Source of the DNA: Actinocatenispora comari
GTDB taxonomy: Bacteria; Actinomycetota; Actinomycetes; Mycobacteriales; Micromonosporaceae
Reading direction: 5' to 3'
DNA: 59,001 bases
Assembly: GCF_017312725.1 (NCBI RefSeq)
Contig: NZ_BOPO01000078.1
Span: 1-59,001 of the forward strand
The notes under the pieces were generated by a model that did not search any database, was not told where the DNA came from, and worked only from the letters and a program-made list of their open reading frames with translations. The position numbers and the translations under genes were made by a program. This document shows positions 1 to 7,815 of this stretch, piece by piece (the first letter of the stretch is position 1; each line of letters starts with the position of its first letter).

Positions 1-6
1 CCCAGG

Positions 7-102
7 GTGCGGCCCGGCCGCGCCTGGCCGCGTCCGGCCGGGCCGCGATGATCGGCCGGATCGCGCCGTGCGGCCCGGCCAGCCTGGCCGGGTCCGGCCG
101 GG
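7..102. repeat. two direct copies of a ~35-bp GGCC-rich sequence
   Basis: A stretch starting GTGCGGCCCGGCC at 7-41 recurs with a few mismatches at 68-102. The first 126 bases hold no convincing gene and consist almost entirely of CCGGCC-type words. This lies downstream of the PIN toxin gene, which is transcribed toward it. Whether the copies form a transcript end or are simple expansion cannot be told from the sequence. Confidence 0.45.
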
Positions 103-126
103 CGCCCGGTGGTCCGGCCGACCGCG

Positions 127-546
127 TCAGGCCGGCGCGAACTCGAACGGGTTGAGGATCGGGGCTCCGGTGCGGGCCATGTCCCGCACGTTGCGGGTGA
201 CCAGGGTCCAGCCGTTCGCCATCGCGGTGGCGGCGATCAGCCCGTCGACCTCCGCTGTCGGGGTCGCTGCGCTGAGTTGCCCCCACAGTTGCGCAACGGC
301 CGGATCCACCGGTGCGATGTGGTCGCCGAAGGTCGCCAGCAGTGCGTCGTGCCAGAGTTCGTACCTGGCGGCCCGACTCGGGTCGCGGAGTGCGAGTCGG
401 GTGATGCCGTGCCGGATCTCCCCGATCGTCAGCACGCTGAGAAACACCTCGGCGGCGGAAACCGAGTCCCACCACGCCAGCACGGCCGCGGCCGGCCGCG
501 GCTTCTGGATCTCGGACACGACGGTGGTGTCGAGCAGATACGCCAT
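127..546 (-). CDS. PIN-domain ribonuclease toxin (VapC/FitB-like)
   Basis: This 139-residue protein is a typical length for a single PIN domain, the nuclease of type II toxin-antitoxin pairs. PIN toxins cleave RNA using clustered acidic residues that bind Mg2+ or Mn2+. Here D6 in the opening LLDTTVVSE, E43 in IGEIRHGI, the aspartate in EVDGLIAATA and the aspartate in NVRDM fit that set. It starts 19 nt after the stop of the antitoxin gene on the same strand, so the two form one operon. Its ribosome binding site (GGGGA before ATG) lies inside an 18-bp duplication of the antitoxin end. The family is clear; the RNA target is unknown. Confidence 0.88.
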   Translation of the reverse strand: MAYLLDTTVVSEIQKPRPAAAVLAWWDSVSAAEVFLSVLTIGEIRHGITRLALRDPSRAARYELWHDALLATFGDHIAPVDPAVAQLWGQLSAATPTAEVDGLIAATAMANGWTLVTRNVRDMARTGAPILNPFEFAPA

Positions 547-582
547 CTCAGTCCCCGAAGTCGACTCAGTCTCCGAAGTCGA
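547..582. repeat. 18-bp tandem duplication at the antitoxin/toxin junction
   Basis: CTCAGTCCCCGAAGTCGA (547-564) is followed directly by CTCAGTCTCCGAAGTCGA (565-582), with one mismatch. On the coding (minus) strand the unit encodes the last residues and stop of the antitoxin, so a second in-frame stop (548-550) follows the first (566-568). The toxin-proximal copy supplies the GGGGA that serves as the toxin ribosome binding site; the other copy reads GGAGA. Confidence 0.85.
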
Positions 583-838
583 CGGTGCGGGCTGGTTCCG
601 ACGAGCGGCGGATGTCGAGCTCGTCGATCGGCGGGCCGGACGCCAGGAACTCCTTGAAATCCGGCCGTGCCTTGTCCTGGTAGTCGTGCCAGGAGTCGAT
701 GTCGACGATCACCGCGATCTCCTTCCCGTGCCGGGTGACGAACTGCGGGCCGTCGGCCTCGGCGGCCCGCAGCACCTCGCTGAACCGCTGCTTCGCCTCC
801 TGCGCCTGCCAGTGCCGGGGTTCGGTCGTGTGCGCCAT
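566..838 (-). CDS. Phd/YefM-family antitoxin
   Basis: This 90-residue protein is the upstream gene of the toxin-antitoxin operon. The N-terminal part (HWQAQEAKQRFSEVLRAAE, then GPQFVTRHGKEIAVIVD) is the Phd/YefM fold, which dimerises and binds operator DNA. The C-terminal ~30 residues, rich in acidic and polar residues, would wrap the toxin. Pairing of a Phd/YefM antitoxin with a PIN toxin is a known combination. Autoregulation is likely because a palindrome with TCTGGA/TCCAGA arms lies immediately upstream of the ATG. The C-terminal codons are duplicated downstream of the stop. Confidence 0.88.
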   Translation of the reverse strand: MAHTTEPRHWQAQEAKQRFSEVLRAAEADGPQFVTRHGKEIAVIVDIDSWHDYQDKARPDFKEFLASGPPIDELDIRRSSEPARTVDFGD

Positions 839-839
839 G

Positions 840-870
840 TCTGGACAGTCCAGACAGATTTCTGGACAGA
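840..870. promoter_or_regulatory. probable operator of the toxin-antitoxin operon
   Basis: TCTGGA-CAG-TCCAGA at 840-854 is an interrupted palindrome directly before the antitoxin start. A further TCTGGACAGA half-site follows at 861-870, about two helical turns away. Paired half-sites close to the start are the usual arrangement for autoregulating Phd/YefM antitoxins. Binding is inferred. Confidence 0.6.
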
Positions 871-946
871 ATCCAGGCCGGCGCGGTACCGATCGCGGTC
901 GCGTGGCTCGGATCGGCGGGCGCCGGCCGGTGCGGGTCGGTGGAGG

Positions 947-1843
947 TCAGTGCGGCTCGGCGAGCAGTGCGCGCAGCAGCGCCGGGCCGGTGCCGGCCAG
1001 CCCGACCGAGCAGTACAGCCGGATCGCCGCCGGGTCGGCCGGCAGTGGCCGCTCGCCGGTCAGTACCGCGCCGAGCCCGACCACGCGATCCCGCGCCGGG
1101 GTGCCGGCCAGCACGAACGGCGGATCGTAGCCGTCCAGCTGCCGTACCGAGTCGGTGGTGACCAGGCCGGCGGCCTCGGCCAGCGCCGGTTCGAACTCGC
1201 TGCGGCCGACCTGCTTCGGCCCGAGCGTGGTGACCGCGGTACCGGGGGACAGCCAGGCCGGGTCGAGCACCGGCGTCGGGCTGTTGGTGGCGAGCACGAC
1301 GAGGTCGTGGTCGCGTACCGCGTCGGCCGGTGCGGTGGCGGCGATCGCCGGCAGCCCGAGCTCGTCCCGCAGCCGCCGGGCGAAGCCGGCCCGCCGGTCC
1401 GGATCCCGGCCGTACACGGTGACCGCGGTCAGCTCGCGCACCGCGCGGATCGCCCAGGCCTGCGCGTACGCCTGCGCACCGGTACCGACGATGCCGAGCC
1501 GGTGCGCGTCCGGCCGGGCCAGCGCGTCCGCCGCGACCGCGCCGAGCGCGCCCACCCGGTACTCGCCGAGCCGGTCGCCGACGCCGACCGCGCGCAGCCG
1601 GCCGTCCTCGATCAGCACCACGACCTGATCGGCCGGCGCGCCGACCAGGTAGGTGCGGTACCCGTGCCAGCGGTCGGTGCCGCCGGCGGTGACCATCAGT
1701 CGCCCGCCGGCCAGGTCCAGCGCGGCGCGTGGCGGGGCGACGAGCTCGCCGCGGTGGGCGGCGAGCACCGCGTCGCGCATCGCGGCGATCGCGGTGGCCG
1801 GGGACAGCTGTTCGACCTCGCGGTCGGTGACGATCGTGATCAT
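947..1843 (-). CDS. ornithine cyclodeaminase/mu-crystallin family protein
   Basis: This is an NAD(P)-dependent enzyme of the ornithine cyclodeaminase, alanine dehydrogenase and mu-crystallin superfamily, 298 residues from the ATG at 1843. The Rossmann segment is visible in HRLGIVGTGAQAYAQAWA (about residues 115-132), with the preceding family region around GALGAVAADALARP. Members make proline from ornithine, reduce imino acids, or act in siderophore and amino-acid pathways, so the substrate cannot be assigned. A GTG at 1858 would add five residues and is an alternative start. It is divergent from the aldo/keto reductase at 2003 and convergent with nothing obvious downstream. Confidence 0.8.
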   Translation of the reverse strand: MITIVTDREVEQLSPATAIAAMRDAVLAAHRGELVAPPRAALDLAGGRLMVTAGGTDRWHGYRTYLVGAPADQVVVLIEDGRLRAVGVGDRLGEYRVGALGAVAADALARPDAHRLGIVGTGAQAYAQAWAIRAVRELTAVTVYGRDPDRRAGFARRLRDELGLPAIAATAPADAVRDHDLVVLATNSPTPVLDPAWLSPGTAVTTLGPKQVGRSEFEPALAEAAGLVTTDSVRQLDGYDPPFVLAGTPARDRVVGLGAVLTGERPLPADPAAIRLYCSVGLAGTGPALLRALLAEPH

Positions 1844-1964
1844 GCGCTCAGCGTGCACCCTGTACCTGGCTCGACGTCAACGCGCGCGCACCGCTCCGCG
1901 GTGCCGGGCCGGCGCGGCGGCGGGCGTGGGCCGGTCCCGGGAGCTGCGCCGCTGTCGCCGATCC

Positions 1965-1995
1965 TTGACCTGGAGCGCGGTCCAGGTGGCAGGCT
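1965..1995 (+). promoter_or_regulatory. MerR-type promoter with 19-bp spacer
   Basis: TTGACC (-35, 1965-1970) and CAGGCT (-10, 1990-1995) are separated by 19 bp instead of the usual 17. The spacer holds an inverted repeat, ACCTGGA (1968-1974) and TCCAGGT (1981-1987). An over-long spacer carrying a dyad is the hallmark of promoters activated by MerR-family regulators, which twist the DNA to realign the boxes. The start codon of the next gene lies 7 nt after the -10 box, so the transcript should be leaderless. No MerR gene is in the window. Confidence 0.75.
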
Positions 1996-2002
1996 CGACG
2001 GC

Positions 2003-2869
2003 ATGCAGACACGCACACTGGGCAGCCTCGACCAGCGCAGTTCGGTGCTCGTCTACGGCGCGGCGGCACTGTCCGACGTCGACCAGGACACCGCCGACGC
2101 GTCCATCGCCGAGGCGCTAGACGCCGGCATCAACCACTTCGACGTGGCGGCCTCGTACGGCGACGCCGAGCTGCGGCTCGGCCCGGCGATGCCCGCCATC
2201 CGGGACCGCATCTTCCTCGCCACCAAGACCGGCGAGCGCTCCGCCGAGGGCGCGTACCGGCAGATCAACGAGTCGCTGGAACGGCTGCGGACCGACCACG
2301 TCGACCTGCTGCAGCTGCATGCGGTCGGCGACCTCGCCGAGCTGGACCGGGTCTGCGCGCCGGACGGTGCGCTGGCCGGCGCGGTCCGGGCCCGCGACGA
2401 GGGCCTGGTCGGCGCGGTCGGGATCACCGGGCACGGGCACCAGGCGCCGGCGACCCACCTGGAGGCGCTCCGCCGGTACGACTTCGCGACCGTGCTCACG
2501 CCGCTCAACTACACGCTCGGCCAGCGCGCCGACTACTACCGCGACTGGCAGGCGCTGGCCACGGAGACGCAGCGCCGCGGCGTCGGGCTGCTGACGATCA
2601 AGAGCGGCGCCCGGCGCAACTGGCCGGACGGCGCCGACCAGCGCTACACCACCTGGTACGAGCCGCTCGACGAGCAGGCGTACATCACCGCGTCGGTGTC
2701 CTGGGTGCTCTCGCACCCGGAGATCACCGGCATCCCGACCCCGTCGGACGTGCGGCTGCTGCGCTACTTCGTGGCCGCCGAGCGCTCGCTGCAGTCGCGT
2801 GCCGAGGCCGAGCAGGTGCTGGCCACCGTGCCGGACTACTCGTCCCCGTTCCTGCGCCAGGTGATCTGA
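2003..2869 (+). CDS. aldo/keto reductase
   Basis: This is an NAD(P)H-dependent carbonyl reductase of the aldo/keto reductase superfamily, 288 residues and slightly short for the family. The catalytic tetrad is visible: Asp and Tyr in HFDVAASYGDAE, Lys in FLATKTGE, and His in DLLQLHAVG. A long open frame continues upstream of 2003, but the ATG there begins the conserved region (MQTRTLGSLDQRS) and sits 7 nt downstream of the -10 of a MerR-type promoter. That supports a leaderless start at 2003. Expression in response to an electrophile or oxidant sensed by a MerR protein encoded elsewhere is the likely logic. The substrate is unknown. Confidence 0.85.
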   Translation: MQTRTLGSLDQRSSVLVYGAAALSDVDQDTADASIAEALDAGINHFDVAASYGDAELRLGPAMPAIRDRIFLATKTGERSAEGAYRQINESLERLRTDHVDLLQLHAVGDLAELDRVCAPDGALAGAVRARDEGLVGAVGITGHGHQAPATHLEALRRYDFATVLTPLNYTLGQRADYYRDWQALATETQRRGVGLLTIKSGARRNWPDGADQRYTTWYEPLDEQAYITASVSWVLSHPEITGIPTPSDVRLLRYFVAAERSLQSRAEAEQVLATVPDYSSPFLRQVI

Positions 2870-2929
2870 CCCGGCGAGGCCGGGCCGCGCGGCCGTCGGC
2901 GCCCCGGGCCGAACGGGAGTCGGCGGCGG

Positions 2930-4111
2930 TCACCAGGCGGCGGCGAGGATGCCGGCGGCGATCACCAGCGGGGCGAGCAGGCTGATCGACACCGCCGCGG
3001 CGCGACCCCGGCCGGGCAGCCGCCAGGCGCCGGTGGTCAGCGCGATCAGCAGCCCGCACAGCAGCACCAGCGCCAGCGGTACCGCCCAGCGCAGGGTCAG
3101 CCCGGCCCGGTCGCCCAGGTACGCCTTGCCGGCGGTACGCGACACCATCCGGGCTTCGTGGCTGGTGTGCGCCCGCACCGGCGCGCCGAACACGGTCACG
3201 TGCCGCGCCGAGTACCGGTGGCCGTCGGCGACGAAGTCACCGACGCAGTGCCGGGACCAGCCGGCGCCGGTACACCAGGTGATGCGTACCGTGCCCTGGT
3301 CGCTGTGCCCGGCCGCGAGCCAGGCCGGCTCCGCACCCAGCCACGCGAACAGCGCCGCGAGCAGCGCGAACACCACCAGCAGCGGGATGCCGACCGCCGG
3401 CCGGCGGGGTCGCCGGGGCAGCTGCGGGCGGGCCGGCGCGGCCGGCTTGGCCGAGCGGGTACCGGCGGTGTCGGTCGGCCACAGCGGGAAGTTGCTCGCC
3501 GGCGCCTCGTCCGCCTCGACGGCGCCGGAGGGCTCCGCCGCGGCGCCCGTCGCCTCGGCCGCGCTGCCGGGAGCGACGTCACCGCGGAGGACCGCGGCGT
3601 CGCCGTCGTCGGCGTAGGCGGTCGCCACCGTGCCGCGGATGCCGGCCTCGTCGACCGCCGACCGGTTCGGCATCGCCGGGTCCGCCCCGGCGTGCGTCGC
3701 CCGGTCCGCCGCGGCCCGGCCCGGCTCGGCCCGGGCTGCGGCGCGATCGGCCGGGGTCTGGTCCGGCCCGCTCCGGGCTGCGGCGCGATCCGCCGGGGTC
3801 TGGTCCGGCCCGCTCCGGGCTGCGGCGCGATCCGCCGCGATCCGGTCCAGCTGGGCCCGGGCTGCCGCCAGGTCCGCCATGGCCCGGTCCGGCCAGTCGG
3901 CCGCCGGGTCGATCAGGTCCTCGGCGCCGGCCAGGTCCCCGGCGCTCGCCGCTGCTCCCTTCGCCGCCGGTTCGGCGGGGAGCGCCGGCGACGGCTCGGC
4001 CGGGGGTTCGGCCGCGGGCTGGTCGGCCGCGGCAGGCTGGGGCGGCTCCGGCGCGACGGGCGGCGCGGGCTGGCGGTCGGCGTCCTGGGCGGTCACCAGC
4101 CCATTCGACAC
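2930..4111 (-). CDS. membrane protein with long repetitive disordered N-terminal region
   Basis: I do not recognise a family. The C-terminal ~170 residues have three hydrophobic segments ([17 protein letters not shown], then [17 protein letters not shown], then a final [17 protein letters not shown]). Between the first two lies an extracytoplasmic-looking stretch with a [10 protein letters not shown] cysteine pair. The N-terminal ~230 residues are Ala/Pro/Asp/Arg-rich and carry a 14-residue repeat of the type [14 protein letters not shown]. The start is uncertain: the GTG at 4111 is chosen because the gene must begin before the divergent metG, but an internal ATG near 3880 is possible. The last residues end at a membrane segment, so the C-terminus is buried. 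Confidence 0.6.
   Translation of the reverse strand: MSNGLVTAQDADRQPAPPVAPEPPQPAAADQPAAEPPAEPSPALPAEPAAKGAAASAGDLAGAEDLIDPAADWPDRAMADLAAARAQLDRIAADRAAARSGPDQTPADRAAARSGPDQTPADRAAARAEPGRAAADRATHAGADPAMPNRSAVDEAGIRGTVATAYADDGDAAVLRGDVAPGSAAEATGAAAEPSGAVEADEAPASNFPLWPTDTAGTRSAKPAAPARPQLPRRPRRPAVGIPLLVVFALLAALFAWLGAEPAWLAAGHSDQGTVRITWCTGAGWSRHCVGDFVADGHRYSARHVTVFGAPVRAHTSHEARMVSRTAGKAYLGDRAGLTLRWAVPLALVLLCGLLIALTTGAWRLPGRGRAAAVSISLLAPLVIAAGILAAAW
3729..3854. repeat. 42-bp tandem repeat, about three copies
   Basis: Units beginning CTCCGGGCTGCGGCGCGATC start near 3729, at 3771 and at 3813, with the last unit diverging. Each unit is 42 bp, that is 14 codons, and so preserves the frame of the membrane-protein gene. 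This looks like a coding minisatellite that could vary between strains. Confidence 0.75.
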
Positions 4112-4222
4112 CGCCGGGCCGGTCGGGGCGAGCTGCCACACCGGCCGGGTCGGGACAAATCCCGCGGGGGCGGTGCGCCGGCGCCGGCCGTACGCGGCGA
4201 GAAAAGCGCTCGCCGGCCCCGA

Positions 4223-4236
4223 TAGGCTTTCCGGTA
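4223..4236 (+). promoter_or_regulatory. -10 box for leaderless metG transcript
   Basis: TAGGCT at 4223-4228 matches the actinobacterial -10 consensus TAnnnT and ends 7 nt before the metG ATG. No Shine-Dalgarno sequence precedes the ATG. Together these suggest transcription starts at or next to the start codon. No good -35 hexamer is visible. Confidence 0.5.
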
Positions 4237-6014
4237 TGAGCAACGTCTTGACGGCAGTCGCCTGGCCGTATGCGAACGGCCCGCGACACATCGGCCATGT
4301 GTCCGGTTTCGGGGTTCCCTCCGATGTCTTCAGCCGGTACATGCGGATGGCCGGCCACGACGTGCTGATGGTCTCCGGCACCGACGAGCACGGCACCCCG
4401 ATCCTGGTGCAGGCCGAGCAGGAGGGCGTGTCGCCGCGGGAGATCGCCGACCGGTACAACCGGGTCATCGTCGAGGACCTGCAGGCGCTGGGGCTGTCGT
4501 ACGACCTGTTCACCCGCACCACCACGCGCAACCACGCGGCGGTGGCGCAGGAGCTGTTCCGCACGGTGCACAGGAACGGCTACCTGATCGAGCAGAAGAC
4601 CTCGGGGGCGATCTCGCCGTCGACCGGCCGCACCCTGCCCGACCGGTACATCGAGGGCACCTGCCCGATCTGCGGGTACGACGGGGCGCGCGGCGACCAG
4701 TGCGACAACTGCGGCAACCAGCTCGACCCGACCGACCTGATCAACCCGCGGTCCCGGATCAACGGGGAGAAGCCGAAGTTCATCGAGACCGAGCACTTCT
4801 TCCTCGACCTGCCGGCGCTGGCCGACGCGCTCGGCGACTGGCTGCGCAGCCGGCAGGGCTGGCGGCCGAACGTGCTGAAGTTCTCCCTGAACCTGCTCGA
4901 CGACCTGCGGCCGCGGGCGATGACCCGGGACATCGACTGGGGCATCCCGGTGCCGATGGCGGGCTGGGAGGACAACCCGAACAAGCGGCTGTACGTCTGG
5001 TTCGACGCGGTGATCGGCTACCTGTCGGCGGCGATCGAGTGGGCCCGGCGCAGCGACGACCCGGACGCCTGGCAGAAGTGGTGGAGCGACCCGGCGGCGC
5101 TGCAGTACTACTTCATGGGCAAGGACAACATCACCTTCCACTCCCAGATCTGGCCGGCGGAGCTGCTGGCGTACGACGGGAAGGGTGCGAAGGGCGGCAC
5201 GCCGGGGAAGTACGGCGAGCTCAACCTGCCCACCGAGGTGGTCTCCAGCGAGTTCCTGACGATGGAGGGGCGCAAGTTCTCCTCGTCCCGGCAGGTCGTC
5301 ATCTACGTGCGCGACTTCCTCGCCCGCTACCAGCCCGACGCGCTGCGCTACTTCATCGCGGTGGCCGGGCCGGAGACCCACGACACCGACTTCACCTGGT
5401 CGGAGTTCCTCCGCCGCACCAACGACGAGCTGGTCGCCGGCTGGGGCAACCTGGTCAACCGGTCGATCTCGATGGCCGCGAAGAACTTCGGCGCGGTACC
5501 GACCCCGGGCGAGCTCACCGAGACCGACCGGGCGCTGCTGGCCAAGTCCGCGGCGGCGTTCGAGCCGATCGGTTCGCTGATCGGTACGCACCGGCAGAAG
5601 GCGGCGATCACCGAGGCGATGCGGGTCGTCGCGGAGGCGAACAAGTACATCTCCGAGTCGGCGCCGTGGAAGCTCGGCGAGGACCGGGAGCGGCAGGGCA
5701 CCGTGCTGCACACCGCGCTGCAGGTGGTCAGCGACTGCAACACGCTGCTGTCGCCGTTCCTGCCGCACTCCGCCCAGCGGGTACACGAGCTGCTCGGTGG
5801 GGCCGGGGTGGTGGCGCCGCAGCCGGAGATCCGCGACGTGGACGACCTGGACGGCGGCCCCGGCTACCCGGTGCTGACCGGCGACTACGCGGACGCGCCG
5901 GCGTGGGGGTCCACGCCGCTGCCGGCCGGTCGCGAGCTGGCGAAGCCGAAGCCGGTGTTCACCAAGCTCGACCCGTCCATCGTCGACGAGGAGCTGGCCC
6001 GGCTCGGCGGCTAG
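4236..6014 (+). CDS. metG: methionyl-tRNA synthetase
   Basis: MetG charges initiator and elongator tRNA-Met with methionine in the cytoplasm. The class I signature HIGH is at residues 18-21 (GPRHIGH). The second signature is KFSSSR at about 347-352 in place of KMSKS. A zinc knuckle is formed by CPIC (143-146) and CDNC (156-159), and the anticodon-binding helical domain follows. At 592 residues it lacks the C-terminal tRNA-binding extension found in some bacteria. The start is set by the conserved opening [14 protein letters not shown] and a probable leaderless promoter. It opens the metG-tatD-rpfB-rsmA-ispE order familiar from actinobacteria, here interrupted by two transporter genes. Confidence 0.97.
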   Translation: MSNVLTAVAWPYANGPRHIGHVSGFGVPSDVFSRYMRMAGHDVLMVSGTDEHGTPILVQAEQEGVSPREIADRYNRVIVEDLQALGLSYDLFTRTTTRNHAAVAQELFRTVHRNGYLIEQKTSGAISPSTGRTLPDRYIEGTCPICGYDGARGDQCDNCGNQLDPTDLINPRSRINGEKPKFIETEHFFLDLPALADALGDWLRSRQGWRPNVLKFSLNLLDDLRPRAMTRDIDWGIPVPMAGWEDNPNKRLYVWFDAVIGYLSAAIEWARRSDDPDAWQKWWSDPAALQYYFMGKDNITFHSQIWPAELLAYDGKGAKGGTPGKYGELNLPTEVVSSEFLTMEGRKFSSSRQVVIYVRDFLARYQPDALRYFIAVAGPETHDTDFTWSEFLRRTNDELVAGWGNLVNRSISMAAKNFGAVPTPGELTETDRALLAKSAAAFEPIGSLIGTHRQKAAITEAMRVVAEANKYISESAPWKLGEDRERQGTVLHTALQVVSDCNTLLSPFLPHSAQRVHELLGGAGVVAPQPEIRDVDDLDGGPGYPVLTGDYADAPAWGSTPLPAGRELAKPKPVFTKLDPSIVDEELARLGG

Positions 6015-6056
6015 CGGTGTTCGTTCGACGGCCTCCGGCAGCAGTTGCGGGGTGTT

Positions 6057-6089
6057 TGCCCTGGTATTGGCGGTGAAAATGCCAGGGCA
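6057..6089 (+). terminator. hairpin downstream of metG
   Basis: TGCCCTGGTATT (6057-6068) pairs with AATGCCAGGGCA (6078-6089), giving a 12-bp RNA stem with one G-U pair and a 9-nt loop. No T-tract follows. It could end metG transcription or be a structured element in the leader of the following transporter gene. Confidence 0.5.
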
Positions 6090-6118
6090 CGCCTAGTTGA
6101 TCTTGTTAATCTTGGCGC

Positions 6119-6214
6119 ATGCAGCCCTGCAGTAGTCAGCCGGGTTCGGCCCGGCTCTCCGCCTTCCCGGCGTCCGTCGTGCGACTACGACGGACGCCCG
6201 CCCGCTCATGGTGA
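6119..6214 (+). CDS. possible 31-codon leaderless upstream reading frame
   Basis: An ATG at 6119 begins a 31-residue frame (MQPCSSQPGSARLSAFPASV, then RLRRTPARSW) that ends seven bases inside the CNNM/CorC gene starting at 6208. A -10-like TAATCT (6107-6112) lies 6 nt before it, so the peptide would be read from a leaderless transcript. Overlap with the next start would couple translation. No homologue is recognised and it may be chance. Confidence 0.3.
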   Translation: MQPCSSQPGSARLSAFPASVVRLRRTPARSW

Positions 6215-7815
6215 CCGCGCTCGGCGTCCTGCTGCTGGTGCTGGTCACCGCCGGTACCGGCTACTTCGTCGCGCAGGAGTTCGCCTATCTCGGTGCCGAC
6301 CGCGGTCGGCTGTCCCGGCTCGCCGCCGAGGGCGACCCGGCCGCCGCCCGCGCGGTCGAGCTGACCGGGCGGCTGTCGTTCGTCCTGTCCGGTGCCCAGC
6401 TCGGCATCACCGTCACCGCGCTGCTCGCCGGGTACCTGGCCGAGCCGTTCCTCGGCGGCGGCCTGCGCGACGGGCTCACCGCGATCGGGCTGCCCGCCGC
6501 ACTGGCCGGGCCGGCCGCCGCGCTGCTCGCCCTGGTACTCGCCACGGTCGTGCAGATGGTGCTCGGTGAGCTGGCGCCGAAGAACCTCGGCATCGCCCGC
6601 CCGGACCGGCTCGCGCTCGCCCTGTCCGGCAGCACCCGGGCGTACCTGCGGGTCGTGTCGCCGCTGGTCCGGTTGCTCGACGGGGCCGCGAACCGGCTGC
6701 TGCGCCGGCTCGGTATCGAGCCGGCCGAGGAGCTGCCGGTCGGTGTCACCGCCGACGACCTCGGCGGCATCGTCACCGACTCCGCCGCGCAGGGCCGCCT
6801 CGCCCCCGACCTGGCCGCGGCGCTCGGCCGCGGGCTGGCGTTCGGCGAACGTACCGCCGGGCAGGTGATGGTGGCCCGGGTCGACGTGCACACGCTGCCC
6901 GCCGACGCGCCCGCGAGCGCGGTACTGGACGGGCTGGACACCGGCCACGCCCGGTTCCCGGTGCTGCGCGACGGGGTGGACGACCTGGTCGGCGTCGTCG
7001 GCCTGGCCGAGGTACTGGCCGTGCCGGCGCGGCGCCGCGCCGTCGTCCCGGTGGCCGCGCTCGCCGCGCCGCCGCTGCTGGTACCGGCCAGCCTGCCGCT
7101 GCCCAAGCTGCTGGAGTCGCTGCGCGCCCAGCGCCGCCAGCTCGCCTGCGTGATCGACGAGTACGGCGGGTTCGCCGGCATCGTGACGCTGGAGGACGTG
7201 GTCGAGGAGCTGGTCGGCGACATCCGTGACGAGGACGACACCGAGCTGCCGCAGCCCCGCCGTACCGCGACGGGCTGGCTGGTGCCGGCCCGGCTGCGGC
7301 CGGACGAGCTGGCCGCGGTGACCGGCGTCGAGCTGCCCGCGGACGGCCGGTACGACACCCTCGGCGGCTGCGTGCTCGCCGCGCTCGGCCGGCTGCCCCG
7401 GCCCGGCGACCGGGTGCGCGTCGGCACCGTCGACGGCGGTGCGGTCGAGCTGACCGTCACCCGCGTCGCCCGCCGGGTACCGGCCGAGCTGGCCCTGGTC
7501 CGGCTGGCCGACACCGACACCGGCATCGACGCCGGCAGCGCGACGGACGACCCGGCCACCGGTGCCTCGGCGACGAACGACCCGATGTCGGACGGCTCGA
7601 CCGTCGGCCATGCGGCATCGAACGGCTCGACCGTCGGCGATGCGGCATCGAACGGCTCGGCGGTCGGTCCGGTGGCGTCGGTCTCGGCGAGCGCGACGGC
7701 GGGTGGCCCGGTCGTGTCGGGGTCGGCGAGCGCGACGGCGGGCGGCCCGGTCGCGTCGGGGTCGGCGGGCGCGACGGCGGACCGGTCGGCGCGGCGCGAG
7801 CAGGTGTCGGCATGA
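6208..7815 (+). CDS. CNNM/CorC-family transporter-like protein with CBS domains (first copy)
   Basis: This 535-residue membrane protein has the hemolysin C/CorC layout. A DUF21 (CNNM) membrane domain spans about residues 1-190, with the family segment GELAPKNLGIARP. A CBS pair follows (about 200-330, including DVHTLPADAP and CVIDEYGGFAGIVTLEDVVE), then a CorC/HlyC ligand domain to about 425. Such proteins act in Mg2+ or Co2+ efflux and tolerance. The last ~105 residues are a Gly/Ala/Ser/Thr tail made of DNA-level tandem repeats and look like an expansion. Its stop overlaps the ATG of the next gene (ATGA, 7812-7815), so the two are translationally coupled and may form a heteromer. Confidence 0.9.
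   Translation: MVTALGVLLLVLVTAGTGYFVAQEFAYLGADRGRLSRLAAEGDPAAARAVELTGRLSFVLSGAQLGITVTALLAGYLAEPFLGGGLRDGLTAIGLPAALAGPAAALLALVLATVVQMVLGELAPKNLGIARPDRLALALSGSTRAYLRVVSPLVRLLDGAANRLLRRLGIEPAEELPVGVTADDLGGIVTDSAAQGRLAPDLAAALGRGLAFGERTAGQVMVARVDVHTLPADAPASAVLDGLDTGHARFPVLRDGVDDLVGVVGLAEVLAVPARRRAVVPVAALAAPPLLVPASLPLPKLLESLRAQRRQLACVIDEYGGFAGIVTLEDVVEELVGDIRDEDDTELPQPRRTATGWLVPARLRPDELAAVTGVELPADGRYDTLGGCVLAALGRLPRPGDRVRVGTVDGGAVELTVTRVARRVPAELALVRLADTDTGIDAGSATDDPATGASATNDPMSDGSTVGHAASNGSTVGDAASNGSAVGPVASVSASATAGGPVVSGSASATAGGPVASGSAGATADRSARREQVSA
7591..7780. repeat. tandem repeats in the C-terminal tail codons (30-bp and 39-bp units)
   Basis: Three 30-bp units with the core GGCTCGACCGTCGGC run from 7591 to 7680. 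Units with a 39-bp period and the core TCGGCGAGCGCGACGGCGGG start at 7684, 7723 and 7762. Both periods are multiples of three, so the frame is kept. The tail they encode is not part of the conserved CorC fold. Confidence 0.8.

Noticed and set aside
3729-3854. CRISPR array
   Set aside because: Units are contiguous, in frame and without unique spacers; no cas genes are present. The same holds for the arrays at 7591 and 51674.
6015-6207. Mg2+-sensing M-box riboswitch before the CNNM genes
   Set aside because: The gap contains one simple hairpin and a short frame, not the multi-helix M-box core.
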